From Bacteroidales bacterium M5 (GTDB lineage: Bacteria > Bacteroidota > Bacteroidia > Bacteroidales > Muribaculaceae): DNA of 25,648 bases. Location of the stretch: NCBI GenBank assembly GCA_001689535.1, contig LUJP01000018.1:1-25648 (forward strand). The letters are read 5' to 3'. The first letter of the stretch is position 1. Each line of letters starts with the position of its first letter. The position numbers and the translations under genes are program-made. Of this stretch, positions 1 through 7,392 are shown one piece after another. The notes below the pieces were generated by a model. The model was not told the origin of the DNA and searched no databases. It saw only the letters and a list, made by a program, of their open reading frames with translations.

Positions 1-348
1 AACAATCGTTATGAAACACCCTCTAAATTTTATTCTGCGTTGTTCTGCGGTTCTGCGTTGTTCTGCGTTTGAGAATCCATGCCGTTCATTATGGTGAGTA
101 AATTTCTCCCTTGAGATGCGGATATTTCGGAGAGGAATCGGGGCGGGTTTTGAATTTTTGATTCTCAAGGAAGTTTTCGTGGTTGTAAATCTCAATAAAT
201 CAAAGGCGTATCGGTAAAAATGAGTATTCGCCATATTTGTGCTGAAAATTTTGGGGTTTTGCTTTGGCTTTATCGTCAGGCGCCAACCGCGCAGCTGCGG
301 GGCAGTTTTGAAACTTTTTTGCTAATTTTGTGGGTAATACTCTTGCAA
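1..348. other. Gene-free left edge with short TTCTGCG repeats
   Basis: No convincing gene is visible before ybeY. Positions 33-70 hold four tandem copies of a TTCTGCG-based unit (two spelled TTCTGCGTTG, one shortened to TTCTGCGG, one ending TTT). A 9-bp inverted pair, TTGAGAATC near 68-76 and GATTCTCAA near 161-169, is too widely spaced to be a clear terminator. The reading frame of ybeY is open back to 220, but that upstream part has no family resemblance and contains a probable promoter, so it is treated as leader. Confidence 0.5.
323..330 (+). promoter_or_regulatory. Probable -7 promoter box for ybeY
   Basis: The octamer TAATTTTG matches the Bacteroidales -7 consensus TAnnTTTG and lies 18 bp before the chosen ybeY start codon. 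No good TTG is found 19-21 bp upstream, so the -33 element is weak. A promoter here would place transcription start after position 330, which supports the ATG at 349 rather than an earlier in-frame start. Confidence 0.4.
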
Positions 349-777
349 ATGAAGAAAAGCGTTACATGGAATGTAGAGGGCGGTGCGACATTGCCTGGGT
401 TTGACGGCGAGGCTCTTGCCTTGTGGCTCGGACAGGTTGCAGCTCTTCACGGTCGCGAGCTCGGCCCCCTCAATTATATTTTCTGCGACGATCCCCGCAT
501 TATCGAAGTGAACCGTCAGTTTCTCGGTCACGACTATTTCACCGATATCATCACGTTTGATTACAGCTCCCCGCGCAGGGTGTCAGGCGACATGTATATT
601 TCGCTCGACACTGTGGCGTCCAACGCTGAGCTGGTTGGATCGACCTATGAGGATGAGCTTAATCGCGTGATTGTGCACGGTCTCCTTCATCTCTGCGGCA
701 TCAACGACAAAGGACCCGGTGAGCGCGAGATAATGGAGCGTGCAGAGAATGAGGCTCTTGCCCTGTTAAATGCATAA
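349..777 (+). CDS. ybeY: Endoribonuclease YbeY (rRNA maturation factor)
   Basis: A 142-residue protein of the UPF0054/YbeY family, a metal-dependent endoribonuclease needed for 16S rRNA 3'-end maturation and ribosome quality control. The family signature is near the C-terminus as HGLLHLCG (residues 110-117), giving metal ligands His110 and His114. The third His of the classical HGxLHLxGYDH motif is replaced: the sequence reads GINDK, with Lys at 121, a form I believe is common in Bacteroidetes. The ATG at 349 was chosen because it gives a normal family length and start (MKKSVTWN), and a promoter-like box lies just upstream. mnmG starts 11 bp after the stop, so the two are probably co-transcribed. 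Confidence 0.9.
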   Translation: MKKSVTWNVEGGATLPGFDGEALALWLGQVAALHGRELGPLNYIFCDDPRIIEVNRQFLGHDYFTDIITFDYSSPRRVSGDMYISLDTVASNAELVGSTYEDELNRVIVHGLLHLCGINDKGPGEREIMERAENEALALLNA

Positions 778-788
778 CTGTAAAGTCT

Positions 789-2672
789 ATGGTTTTTGAT
801 TACGATGTAATTGTGATTGGTGCGGGCCATGCCGGATGCGAAGCCGCATCGGCTGCCGCGCGCCTCGGAAGCAATACGCTTCTTATCACCCACGATATGA
901 ACAAGATAGCTCAGATGAGCTGTAACCCTGCTGTGGGTGGAATTGCCAAAGGTCAGATTGTCAGAGAGATAGATGCCCTCGGCGGCATGATGGGAATTAT
1001 CACCGATATCAGTTCAATCCAGTTCAGGATGCTGAACAGATCGAAAGGTCCGGCCATGTGGAGCCCGCGCGCGCAGGCCGACCGCGTGAAGTTTTCGCTC
1101 AACTGGCGCGAAAGCCTTGAGAACACGCCCAACCTATACATGTGGCAGGATTCGGTCACTTCGATTACGACGGACGACAACGGTGCTGTGAGTGGTGTGA
1201 AGACAGCCCTCGGCGTTGAGTTCAAAGCCAAATCGGTGGTTCTGACTGCCGGCACCTTCCTCAACGGACTGATGCATGTGGGCGAGGTGAAGACGCCAGG
1301 TGGACGCGTTTCCGAGCCGGCCGCCTACGGACTTACCGAGCAGCTGAAAAGTCTGGGTTTCGCAACGGACAGAATGAAAACCGGAACCCCCGTGCGTATC
1401 GACGGCCGCAGCGTAGATTTCTCTCAGACCGTGCGTCAGGACGGTGACGACGACAGTCATCACTTCTCGTTCCTTCCCACGGTTCACCGCACGCTGAAGC
1501 AACGCCCGTGCTATATCACCTATACCAATCCGGCCACTCATGAGGTGCTGCGCGGAGGGCTTGACCGTTCGCCTCTGTTCAACGGACAGATCCAGAGCAT
1601 CGGGCCGCGTTATTGCCCGAGCATCGAGACGAAGATCGTAACGTTTGCCGACAAGAACGAGCATCAGCTTTTCCTGGAGCCGGAGGGGGAGACAACTCAG
1701 GAGTATTATCTCAACGGATTCTCATCGTCGCTCCCGCTCGATGTGCAGGTCGGAGCTCTTGCCACTATTCCCGCGCTCCGGGATGTGCGCATCTATCGTC
1801 CCGGCTACGCCATAGAATATGACTTCTTCGATCCCACACAGCTCCGCCACTCACTCGAGACAAAACTCGTGGCGGGTCTTTTCTTCGCCGGACAGGTCAA
1901 CGGAACCACCGGCTACGAGGAGGCGGCAGGGCAGGGGCTTGTGGCCGGAATCAATGCCCACCGCAAATGGAAGGGACTGCCTGAGTTCACCCTCGCACGC
2001 GACGAGGCATACATCGGAGTGCTTATCGACGATCTTGTGACCAAGGGGGTAGACGAACCCTACCGTATGTTTACCTCCCGTGCCGAATACCGCATTCTCC
2101 TTCGTCAGGACGATGCCGACATGCGTCTCACTCCGCGCGGTCATGAAATAGGTCTGGTGGATGAGGAGCGCTATCGCCTGATGGAATCGAAGCGAGCGCA
2201 GCGCGATGGCCTGATGGAATTCTGCCGGAATTATTCCGTGAGTGCTTCGAAAATCAATCCGCTGCTTGAAGCCAAGGAGTCTTCGCCACTGAAGCAGGGT
2301 GTTAAACTAATGGACCTCGTGCTTCGTCCACAGCTTACGCTTGCCGACCTTATTGAGCACATTCCGGCCCTTGCCGAGTATGTGGAGCAGCATATCGAGA
2401 CTGAGCGCCGACAGGAGATTCTTGAGGCTGCCGAGATTCTCATGAAGTATAGCGGCTATATCGACCGCGAGAAGGTGGTAGCTGAGAAAATCAGACGCCT
2501 CGAGGATGTGAAGCTTCGTGCCGATTTCGATTACTCCTCGATCAAGAGCCTTTCAACCGAGGCCCGTCAGAAGCTGCAGCGGATTGCTCCTACTACCATA
2601 GCTCAGGCATCGCGCATCCCCGGAATTTCTCCCAGCGACATCAACATTCTTCTTCTGCTGCTCGGCCGATAG
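789..2672 (+). CDS. mnmG: tRNA uridine-5-carboxymethylaminomethyl modification enzyme MnmG (GidA)
   Basis: A 627-residue FAD-dependent protein, the normal family length. With MnmE it installs the carboxymethylaminomethyl group on the wobble uridine (U34) of several tRNAs. The N-terminus carries the dinucleotide-binding motif GAGHAG (residues 11-16), followed by the family block MSCNPAVGGIAKG (43-55). The second FAD block FFAGQVNGTTGYEEAAGQG is present mid-protein. The C-terminal helical part (around EILMKYSGYI and the final IPGISPSDI) is complete. No mnmE, rsmG or parAB is visible nearby. A parS-like sequence lies 22 bp after the stop. It probably shares a transcript with ybeY. Confidence 0.96.
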   Translation: MVFDYDVIVIGAGHAGCEAASAAARLGSNTLLITHDMNKIAQMSCNPAVGGIAKGQIVREIDALGGMMGIITDISSIQFRMLNRSKGPAMWSPRAQADRVKFSLNWRESLENTPNLYMWQDSVTSITTDDNGAVSGVKTALGVEFKAKSVVLTAGTFLNGLMHVGEVKTPGGRVSEPAAYGLTEQLKSLGFATDRMKTGTPVRIDGRSVDFSQTVRQDGDDDSHHFSFLPTVHRTLKQRPCYITYTNPATHEVLRGGLDRSPLFNGQIQSIGPRYCPSIETKIVTFADKNEHQLFLEPEGETTQEYYLNGFSSSLPLDVQVGALATIPALRDVRIYRPGYAIEYDFFDPTQLRHSLETKLVAGLFFAGQVNGTTGYEEAAGQGLVAGINAHRKWKGLPEFTLARDEAYIGVLIDDLVTKGVDEPYRMFTSRAEYRILLRQDDADMRLTPRGHEIGLVDEERYRLMESKRAQRDGLMEFCRNYSVSASKINPLLEAKESSPLKQGVKLMDLVLRPQLTLADLIEHIPALAEYVEQHIETERRQEILEAAEILMKYSGYIDREKVVAEKIRRLEDVKLRADFDYSSIKSLSTEARQKLQRIAPTTIAQASRIPGISPSDINILLLLLGR

Positions 2673-2694
2673 AAGGGGCGCGGAAATATCCGAT

Positions 2695-2710
2695 TGTTTC
2701 ACGTGGAACA
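2695..2710. promoter_or_regulatory. parS-like chromosome partition site (ParB binding)
   Basis: The 16-mer TGTTTCACGTGGAACA differs at one base from the palindromic bacterial parS consensus TGTTTCACGTGAAACA and keeps the central CACGTG. It lies between mnmG and apt, outside both genes. ParB dimers bind such sites and spread to build the partition complex, usually near oriC. mnmG is near the origin in many bacteria, which fits, but no parA, parB or dnaA is in the window. Resemblance is seen directly; function is inferred. Confidence 0.65.
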
Positions 2711-2750
2711 TGGTTAAGCTTTAAAATATCAAATTCTTATAAATACCGTA

Positions 2751-3269
2751 ATGAACTATCTTAAATCAAAAATCCGTGAGGTCCCCGACTTTCCCCAGAA
2801 GGGAATCCTGTTCTGGGATCTGACCACAGCGTTCAAAGATCCGCGCGCGCTCCACATCATAGGCTGGGACCTCTCGCAGCTCTATCGCGACAAGGGCATA
2901 ACCAAAGTCGTGGGTATAGAGAGCCGCGGCTTCATAGCCGGTTCGATTGTGGCGTTTGAGCTTGGCGCCGGATTCGTCCCCGCGCGCAAACCCGGTAAAC
3001 TTCCCGCCGACACAGTGAGCGTGTCGTATGACAAGGAATACGGCAAGGACACCATCGAAATCCACCGCGACGCCATCACTTCCGATGACGTGGTGCTGAT
3101 TCACGACGACGTGCTCGCCACCGGCGGCACCATGGCCGCGGTCTACGACCTTGTCAAGAGCATGAACCCCCGCAAAATCTATATCAACTTCATAATAGAG
3201 ATCGACGCCCTCAACGGCCGCGCCATTCTCCCGGAAGGGGTGGAGGTGACAACGCTCCTCAAACTCTGA
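2751..3269 (+). CDS. apt: Adenine phosphoribosyltransferase
   Basis: A 172-residue cytoplasmic type I phosphoribosyltransferase that makes AMP from adenine and PRPP (purine salvage). The start matches bacterial Apt proteins (IREVPDFPQKGILFWDLT), which carries the adenine-binding region. The PRPP loop is VLIHDDVLATGGT at residues 115-127, with the two adjacent acidic residues (Asp119, Asp120) and TGGT phosphate loop intact. Length is typical. The gene begins 78 bp after mnmG; that gap is AT-rich just before the ATG and also contains the parS-like site. No clear TAnnTTTG box was found for a separate promoter. Confidence 0.95.
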   Translation: MNYLKSKIREVPDFPQKGILFWDLTTAFKDPRALHIIGWDLSQLYRDKGITKVVGIESRGFIAGSIVAFELGAGFVPARKPGKLPADTVSVSYDKEYGKDTIEIHRDAITSDDVVLIHDDVLATGGTMAAVYDLVKSMNPRKIYINFIIEIDALNGRAILPEGVEVTTLLKL

Positions 3270-3295
3270 CATCGTTCTTGAAAATATTACTTGCC

Positions 3296-3323
3296 AGGCG
3301 GGAGAAAACCTCTTCTTCCGCCT
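3296..3323 (+). terminator. Hairpin between apt and uvrC, possible terminator
   Basis: AGGCGGGAGA (3296-3305) pairs with TCTTCCGCCT (3314-3323), ten base pairs with one G-U, around an 8-nt loop. The sequence after it (GTGTGTTTATC) is only weakly U-rich, so termination is uncertain. Its place between apt and the GTG start of uvrC argues against a uvrC start upstream of the hairpin. Confidence 0.4.
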
Positions 3324-3347
3324 GTGTGTTTATCAAAGAAAAAAGCA

Positions 3348-5171
3348 GTGCCCAGACATAAGAAATCCGACGAACTCCGTGAGAAGATATCGTTTCTTCC
3401 CACCACACCGGGAGTCTACATGTACTACGACAACCGTGGTACGGTGATATACGTTGGCAAGGCAAAGAACCTGAAGCGCCGCGTGTCGTCCTACTTCAAC
3501 CGCACGCATTCATCCACGCGCACCAATCTGCTCGTGCAGGCCATCGCGGATATGAAATACATTGTGGTCCCCACCGAGCAGGATGCCCTCAACCTCGAGA
3601 ATTCGATGATCAAGGAGTATCAGCCGCGCTACAACGTGCTGCTCAAGGACGACAAGTCATATCCCTTCATCGTGGTGACAAACGAGCCGTTCCCGCGTGT
3701 GTTCATGACGCGCACCCGTGTAAAGGACGGTTCGAAATACTATGGCCCGTACACCGACACCACTGCGGCGCGAATGGTCCTCAATCTGATCCACGAGCTG
3801 TATCAGCTGCGCACGTGCCGCATGATAATCACACCCGAATACATAGAGAAAGGGAAGGGGAGACTCTGCCTCGACTATCATATCAAGCGGTGCTCCGGGC
3901 CGTGCGTGGGCAAGGTGAGCGTCAAGGAATATGCCGCACAGATTGATGAGATACGACAGATTCTGCGAGGCGACCTGACGAAACTCCAGCGCCATCTCAC
4001 GGCCGAAATGATGTCGTTTGCCGAGCAGCTCAAGTTCGAGCAGGCACACGTGGCCAAGCTCAAGCTGCAGCTTATAGAGCGCTACACGGCCAAGAGCGTG
4101 ATCGTGAGCCAGACCATCGACGACCTCGATGTGTTCGGTGTGGACGACGACGGTGGAGCCGACGTGTTCATAAACTACATGCATGTGCGCAACGGAGCCG
4201 TGGTGCGCAGCGCCACGCTGGAATATAAGCGCCGTCTCGACGAGGAAGTGCCCCAGCTTCTGGGCTACGCCATGGCCCAGATTCAGGAGGATCTCGGCGT
4301 GAAATACCGCGAGGTGGTGGTGGCGCAGGTGCCCGACGTGGAGATGGAAGGCGTTACGTTTACCGTGCCTCAGCGCGGCGACAGGGCGAAGCTTCTCGAT
4401 GTGAGCGAGCGCAACGCCCGGCAGTACAAGATCGACATGCTCAAACACATGGAGCACCATGATCCGGAGCAGCGCGCAACGCGCCTGCTTGAGCGCATGA
4501 AGGCCGATTTCCACCTAAACGTGCTGCCTCACCACATAGAATGTTTCGACAATTCAAACATCCAGGGCACGAATCCCGTGGCCTCCTGCGTGGTGTTCCG
4601 CGACGGCAAACCGTCCAAGAAGGAATACCGCCACTTCAACATCAAGACGGTGGAAGGCCCCGACGATTTCGCATCCATGAAAGAAGTGCTTACGCGCCGC
4701 TACACGCGCCTTCAGAACGAGGGGCTGGATCTTCCCCAGCTGGTGGTGGTAGACGGCGGCAAAGGGCAGCTTTCGGCCGCTGTGGAGGCTCTGGAGGCAA
4801 TGGGTCTGCGCGGCGTGATAGCCGTGGCCGGAATCGCGAAACGCCTTGAGGAAATCTATTTCCCCGGCGACAGCATTCCGCTGTATATCGACAAGAACAG
4901 CGAGACTCTGCGCGTGGTGCAGCACATGCGCGACGAAGCCCACCGCTTCGGCATAACGCATCACCGCAACCGCCGCAGCAAGGGGCAGACGGTGTCGGCT
5001 CTCGACTCGATCAAGGGCATAGGCGAAGTGACGCGCACGGCGCTTCTGCGCCACTTCAAGAGCGTGAAGCGCATCCGCGAAGCCGACCTCGACGAAATAG
5101 CCTCCGTGATAGGCCCCGCCAAAGCCTCCATAATCCACTGCGCCCTCAACCCCGAGGAAACTACCGACTGA
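3348..5171 (+). CDS. uvrC: Excinuclease ABC subunit C
   Basis: The nuclease of UvrABC nucleotide excision repair, which cuts on both sides of a lesion in the UvrB-DNA complex. From the GTG at 3348 it is 607 residues. Visible domains in order: N-terminal GIY-YIG nuclease (GVYMYYD 22-28, VIYVGKAKNLKRR 33-45); the Cys-bearing block around CRMIITPEYIEKGKGRLCLDYHIKRCSGPC; a UVR/UvrB-binding helix pair around HLTAEMMSFAEQLKFEQA; the RNase H-like nuclease (HIECFDNSNIQGTNPVAS, VVDGGKGQL); and C-terminal helix-hairpin-helix DNA binding (LDSIKGIGEVTRTALL). The frame stays open back to a TTG at 3291, but that start would overlap a hairpin, and the A-rich stretch before the GTG looks like a translation start region. 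The last codons (TTD) coincide with a 9-bp repeat unit. Confidence 0.94.
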   Translation: MPRHKKSDELREKISFLPTTPGVYMYYDNRGTVIYVGKAKNLKRRVSSYFNRTHSSTRTNLLVQAIADMKYIVVPTEQDALNLENSMIKEYQPRYNVLLKDDKSYPFIVVTNEPFPRVFMTRTRVKDGSKYYGPYTDTTAARMVLNLIHELYQLRTCRMIITPEYIEKGKGRLCLDYHIKRCSGPCVGKVSVKEYAAQIDEIRQILRGDLTKLQRHLTAEMMSFAEQLKFEQAHVAKLKLQLIERYTAKSVIVSQTIDDLDVFGVDDDGGADVFINYMHVRNGAVVRSATLEYKRRLDEEVPQLLGYAMAQIQEDLGVKYREVVVAQVPDVEMEGVTFTVPQRGDRAKLLDVSERNARQYKIDMLKHMEHHDPEQRATRLLERMKADFHLNVLPHHIECFDNSNIQGTNPVASCVVFRDGKPSKKEYRHFNIKTVEGPDDFASMKEVLTRRYTRLQNEGLDLPQLVVVDGGKGQLSAAVEALEAMGLRGVIAVAGIAKRLEEIYFPGDSIPLYIDKNSETLRVVQHMRDEAHRFGITHHRNRRSKGQTVSALDSIKGIGEVTRTALLRHFKSVKRIREADLDEIASVIGPAKASIIHCALNPEETTD

Positions 5172-5354
5172 CCTTACAGACTTTACTGACCCTACGGACT
5201 ATACAGACTCTACGGACACTACCGACCTTACGGACTTTGCCGGAGCGGGCGATTGCTCTGGAAGCTCTCAAAATTCCGCATCGTCAGTAATGTCCGTAGA
5301 GTCTGTATAGTCCGTACAGTCCGTAAGGTCGGTAGCGTCAGTAGTGTCTATAGC
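5160..5354. repeat. Two inverted arrays of 9-bp tandem repeats after uvrC
   Basis: The left arm has units of pattern NNTACNGAC: one at 5160-5168 inside the end of uvrC, a 4-bp slip (TGAC), then seven contiguous units from 5173 to 5235. The right arm, 5283-5354, has eight contiguous units of the reverse-complement pattern GTCNGTANN; the last is degenerate. The arms share a perfect 25-bp inverted match (5193-5217 with 5292-5316), and the 47-bp spacer has no repeats. Transcribed, this would fold into a long hairpin and could end uvrC transcription, though no U-tract follows. The first and second bases and the sixth base of each unit vary, while TA, C and GAC are fixed. Confidence 0.9.
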
Positions 5355-5378
5355 ATCAGATTAACGATATATATCATG

Positions 5379-5396
5379 TTAAGCGCAATCGCTTAA
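5379..5396. repeat. Small perfect hairpin TTAAGCG-CAAT-CGCTTAA
   Basis: A 7-bp perfect stem with a CAAT loop lies in the AT-rich gap between the 9-bp arrays and the - strand RNA terminator. It is followed on the + strand by TTTGG. It might be a weak terminator for uvrC or a protein-binding palindrome. The rest of 5355-5445 shows nothing recognisable. Confidence 0.35.
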
Positions 5397-5445
5397 TTTG
5401 GCGCAATAAGCTGGATGTTAATGCGTTATGTCGGCGCGGATAGCT

Positions 5446-5760
5446 AAAAAAGCTACCGCACGGGCTCTGCTGTCAGAGAACACGTGCGGTAGATGGTTTT
5501 ATCCTTCAGGCGTCTCGAATTACAGAGCTGCAACCGGATGCAAGCCCGCGGGGGCTTACAGCGATTGTCTCACTTCATAATTCTGCAAGACGGGACGCAG
5601 ATATGTCGGTAGGGTTAAGGGAGAAGAGCCGTCCCATCACTTTCAGCTTTCAAAGGCCGAATTGCTCCGAGAAACTCTCCTGGGATGTCTGATTGATTCG
5701 GGACAGCCAGAAGCGTCGCTCACGGTGATGTAATCTCCCCAGAGGCATGGCCCCTGTTTG
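5446..5760 (-). ncRNA. Candidate structured small RNA, class not recognised
   Basis: A region of about 315 nt with no convincing reading frame is bounded by a consensus Bacteroidales promoter (5766-5796) and a strong hairpin plus T-run (5453-5492) on the same strand. Internal helices are visible: a 5' hairpin of seven pairs at 5740-5756 (CAGGGGC/GCCTCTG with one G-U); a nested domain with CGTCT/AGACG (5511-5515 with 5588-5592), GAATTA/TAATTC (5517-5522 with 5578-5583), CAACCG/CGATTG (5531-5536 with 5562-5567, one wobble) and AAGCCC/GGGCTT (5542-5547 with 5552-5557). I see no tmRNA tag sequence, no RNase P core (GAGGAAAGTCC), and no SRP motif. It could be a divergent 6S RNA or an undescribed RNA. 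Ends are estimated from promoter and terminator. Confidence 0.5.
5453..5492 (-). terminator. Rho-independent terminator of the - strand RNA
   Basis: CTACCGCACG (5453-5462) pairs perfectly with CGTGCGGTAG (5483-5492); inside it CTCTG pairs with CAGAG. On the - strand the stem is followed directly by CTTTTTTAGC, a good U-tract. The + strand side has only ATGGTTTTATCC, so the main direction is leftward, though it could also slow + strand read-through from uvrC. Confidence 0.75.
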
Positions 5761-5765
5761 CGTTG

Positions 5766-5796
5766 CAAAAATAGTGATACTTCCGATATTCCACAA
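5766..5796 (-). promoter_or_regulatory. Promoter of the - strand candidate RNA
   Basis: Read on the - strand: TTG (5794-5796), 20 bp, then TATTTTTG (5766-5773), matching the Bacteroidales -33/-7 pattern with ideal spacing. It lies just past the xylE terminator, so it would start a separate transcript near 5760. Confidence 0.6.
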
Positions 5797-5827
5797 GGGC
5801 CCCGGCGCTTTTATGCCGCCAAAATAG

Positions 5828-5865
5828 ACAGCCGCCTGCATCCGGCAGAGGATACAGGCGGCTGT
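5828..5865 (-). terminator. Terminator of the xylose operon
   Basis: ACAGCCGCCTG (5828-5838) pairs perfectly with CAGGCGGCTGT (5855-5865), an 11-bp stem, 22 bp beyond the xylE stop. On the - strand it is followed by CTATTTTGG. On the + strand it is followed by TTTTATC, so it may act in both directions. Confidence 0.75.
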
Positions 5866-5886
5866 TTTTATCGGGATGAAATATTC

Positions 5887-7392
5887 TTATTTCGAGGTTT
5901 TGCGGGAGCGGTCGCGCCAGAGGCGGGTCATCTCCTCGAGGGTGCGTCCCTTGGTCTCGGGCACCATGCGGTAGACAAACCATGCGGCAATCACGCAGAA
6001 TGCGCCGTACATGGCGTAGACAAACACATGGCCGAAGCTCTCGCCCATCGAGCCGGCCCGCATGTTGTAGAGGGGCACGAACGAGCTTGACACGATGAAG
6101 TTGAATATCCACTGGAATGCAACCGCAACAGCCACGGCCGAGGAGCGGATGGTGTTGGGGAAAATCTCAGAGATGAGCACCCAACATATCGGGCCCCACG
6201 AGAACATGAACGAGGCTGAATAGATCATGATGAAAATCACCGGAACCATCGCAGGCATAGTCACGAGGTTGCTGAGAGCGACGCCTATCGCTCCTACAGC
6301 CATTCCCAGAGAGCCTGTGATGAGCAGCGGTTTGCGGCCGAGCTTCTCCACGGTAAACACTGCCACGAGGGTGAAAGCGATGTTTACCACACCCATTATC
6401 ACGGTCTGCACCATAGGATTGCCCATGCCCATGGAGTCGAATATGCGCGGGGCGTAGTAGAGCACTGCGTTTATGCCCACAAGCTGCTGGAATACGGAGA
6501 GCATCACGCCCACGAAAATCACCGTGAAACCGAAGGAGAAAAGTTTCTCCGACTTCACCTCCACGGTCGATTTTATCTCCCGCAGAATCTCGGCGGCTTT
6601 CGAGCCGTTGATGCGGGTGAGCACGGCCAGAGCCTTGCTGTCGCGGCCTGTGAGGGCCAGGTAACGGGGTGATTCAGGCACGAAGTACACCAGCACGGCG
6701 AACAGCAGTGCCACGTAGGCCTCGCTGCCGAACATATAGCGCCAGCCGGTCTGGATGGTCCAGGGATCGGACTGGGGGTTGACCTGATAGAGAGTCTCGC
6801 CTATGCGCTCGATTATGGGGTTGGTGTGCTCGCCGAGTATGAGGAAGTTGACGAAGTACACCACCAGCTGGCCGAAAATAATGGCGAACTGGTTCCACGA
6901 AACGAGCGTGCCGCGGATTCCCGAAGGGGCCACCTCGGCGATATACATGGGGCAGATAGCCGATGCCAGGCCAACTCCCACGCCGCCTATTATACGGTAG
7001 ATGTTGAAGGCCACCAGAAGGCTGAGCGTGGGCTTGCCGTAGTCAAAGAAGAAGAATTCCGGATAGTAGCTGCCGAGAGCCGACACGAAGAAGAATACGC
7101 CCGAAATAATGAGCGTGGGGCGGCGTCCGAAGTGCCCGGCAAAGTAGCCGGAAATGGCGCTGCCGATGATGCAGCCTATGAGGGCGCTCGACGAGGTGAG
7201 GCCATGGATCACGTCGGTGTACACGAAATCCTTCGCGCCGAGGAAGAAGGCCTGGAGGCCTTTCTCGGCACCGGAAATCACGGCAGTATCGTAGCCGAAC
7301 AGGAGTCCGCCCAGCACGGCCACTGCCACTATCGAGAATAGATAGGCTCTTGAGCCATTCTGCTGATTTGCCATGGACGGGGAATCAGACAT
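5887..7392 (-). CDS. xylE: Sugar/proton symporter of the MFS sugar porter family, probably xylose
   Basis: A 501-residue inner-membrane protein with the 12-helix pattern of the sugar porter family. Signatures: LFGYDTAVISGA in helix 1 (31-42), GHFGRRPTL between helices 2 and 3 (about 87-94), PESPRYL before the central loop, QQLVGINAVLYYAP in helix 7 (the sugar-binding QQ and N positions of E. coli XylE), and PETKGRTLEEM after helix 12. The start overlaps the xylA stop (ATGTCTGA shared, 8 bp), which indicates translational coupling. An in-frame ATG at 7374 (MANQQ) is an alternative. Xylose is inferred from the operon; arabinose or another hexose/pentose cannot be ruled out from the sequence. 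Confidence 0.88.
   Translation of the reverse strand: MSDSPSMANQQNGSRAYLFSIVAVAVLGGLLFGYDTAVISGAEKGLQAFFLGAKDFVYTDVIHGLTSSSALIGCIIGSAISGYFAGHFGRRPTLIISGVFFFVSALGSYYPEFFFFDYGKPTLSLLVAFNIYRIIGGVGVGLASAICPMYIAEVAPSGIRGTLVSWNQFAIIFGQLVVYFVNFLILGEHTNPIIERIGETLYQVNPQSDPWTIQTGWRYMFGSEAYVALLFAVLVYFVPESPRYLALTGRDSKALAVLTRINGSKAAEILREIKSTVEVKSEKLFSFGFTVIFVGVMLSVFQQLVGINAVLYYAPRIFDSMGMGNPMVQTVIMGVVNIAFTLVAVFTVEKLGRKPLLITGSLGMAVGAIGVALSNLVTMPAMVPVIFIMIYSASFMFSWGPICWVLISEIFPNTIRSSAVAVAVAFQWIFNFIVSSSFVPLYNMRAGSMGESFGHVFVYAMYGAFCVIAAWFVYRMVPETKGRTLEEMTRLWRDRSRKTSK

Noticed and set aside
68..169. Inverted pair TTGAGAATC / GATTCTCAA as a terminator
   Set aside because: The arms are about 85 bp apart with no U-tract, and 9 bp can match by chance in AT-rich sequence.
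220..348. N-terminal extension of YbeY from an earlier ATG
   Set aside because: The extra 43 residues are not family-like and include a promoter-type box just before the ATG at 349.
3291..3347. A TTG start for uvrC adding 19 residues
   Set aside because: The added residues do not look like UvrC and would lie across a 10-bp hairpin between apt and uvrC; the GTG at 3348 is preceded by an A-rich start region.
5446..5760. tmRNA or RNase P RNA identity for the - strand RNA
   Set aside because: No tag-peptide reading frame ending in Ala-Ala, no tRNA-like ends, and none of the conserved RNase P core sequence could be found by eye.
5650..6112. Short - strand frames between xylE and uvrC as small proteins
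   Set aside because: One crosses the promoter and the xyl terminator, the other overlaps xylE out of frame. The region is better explained as terminator, promoter and RNA gene.
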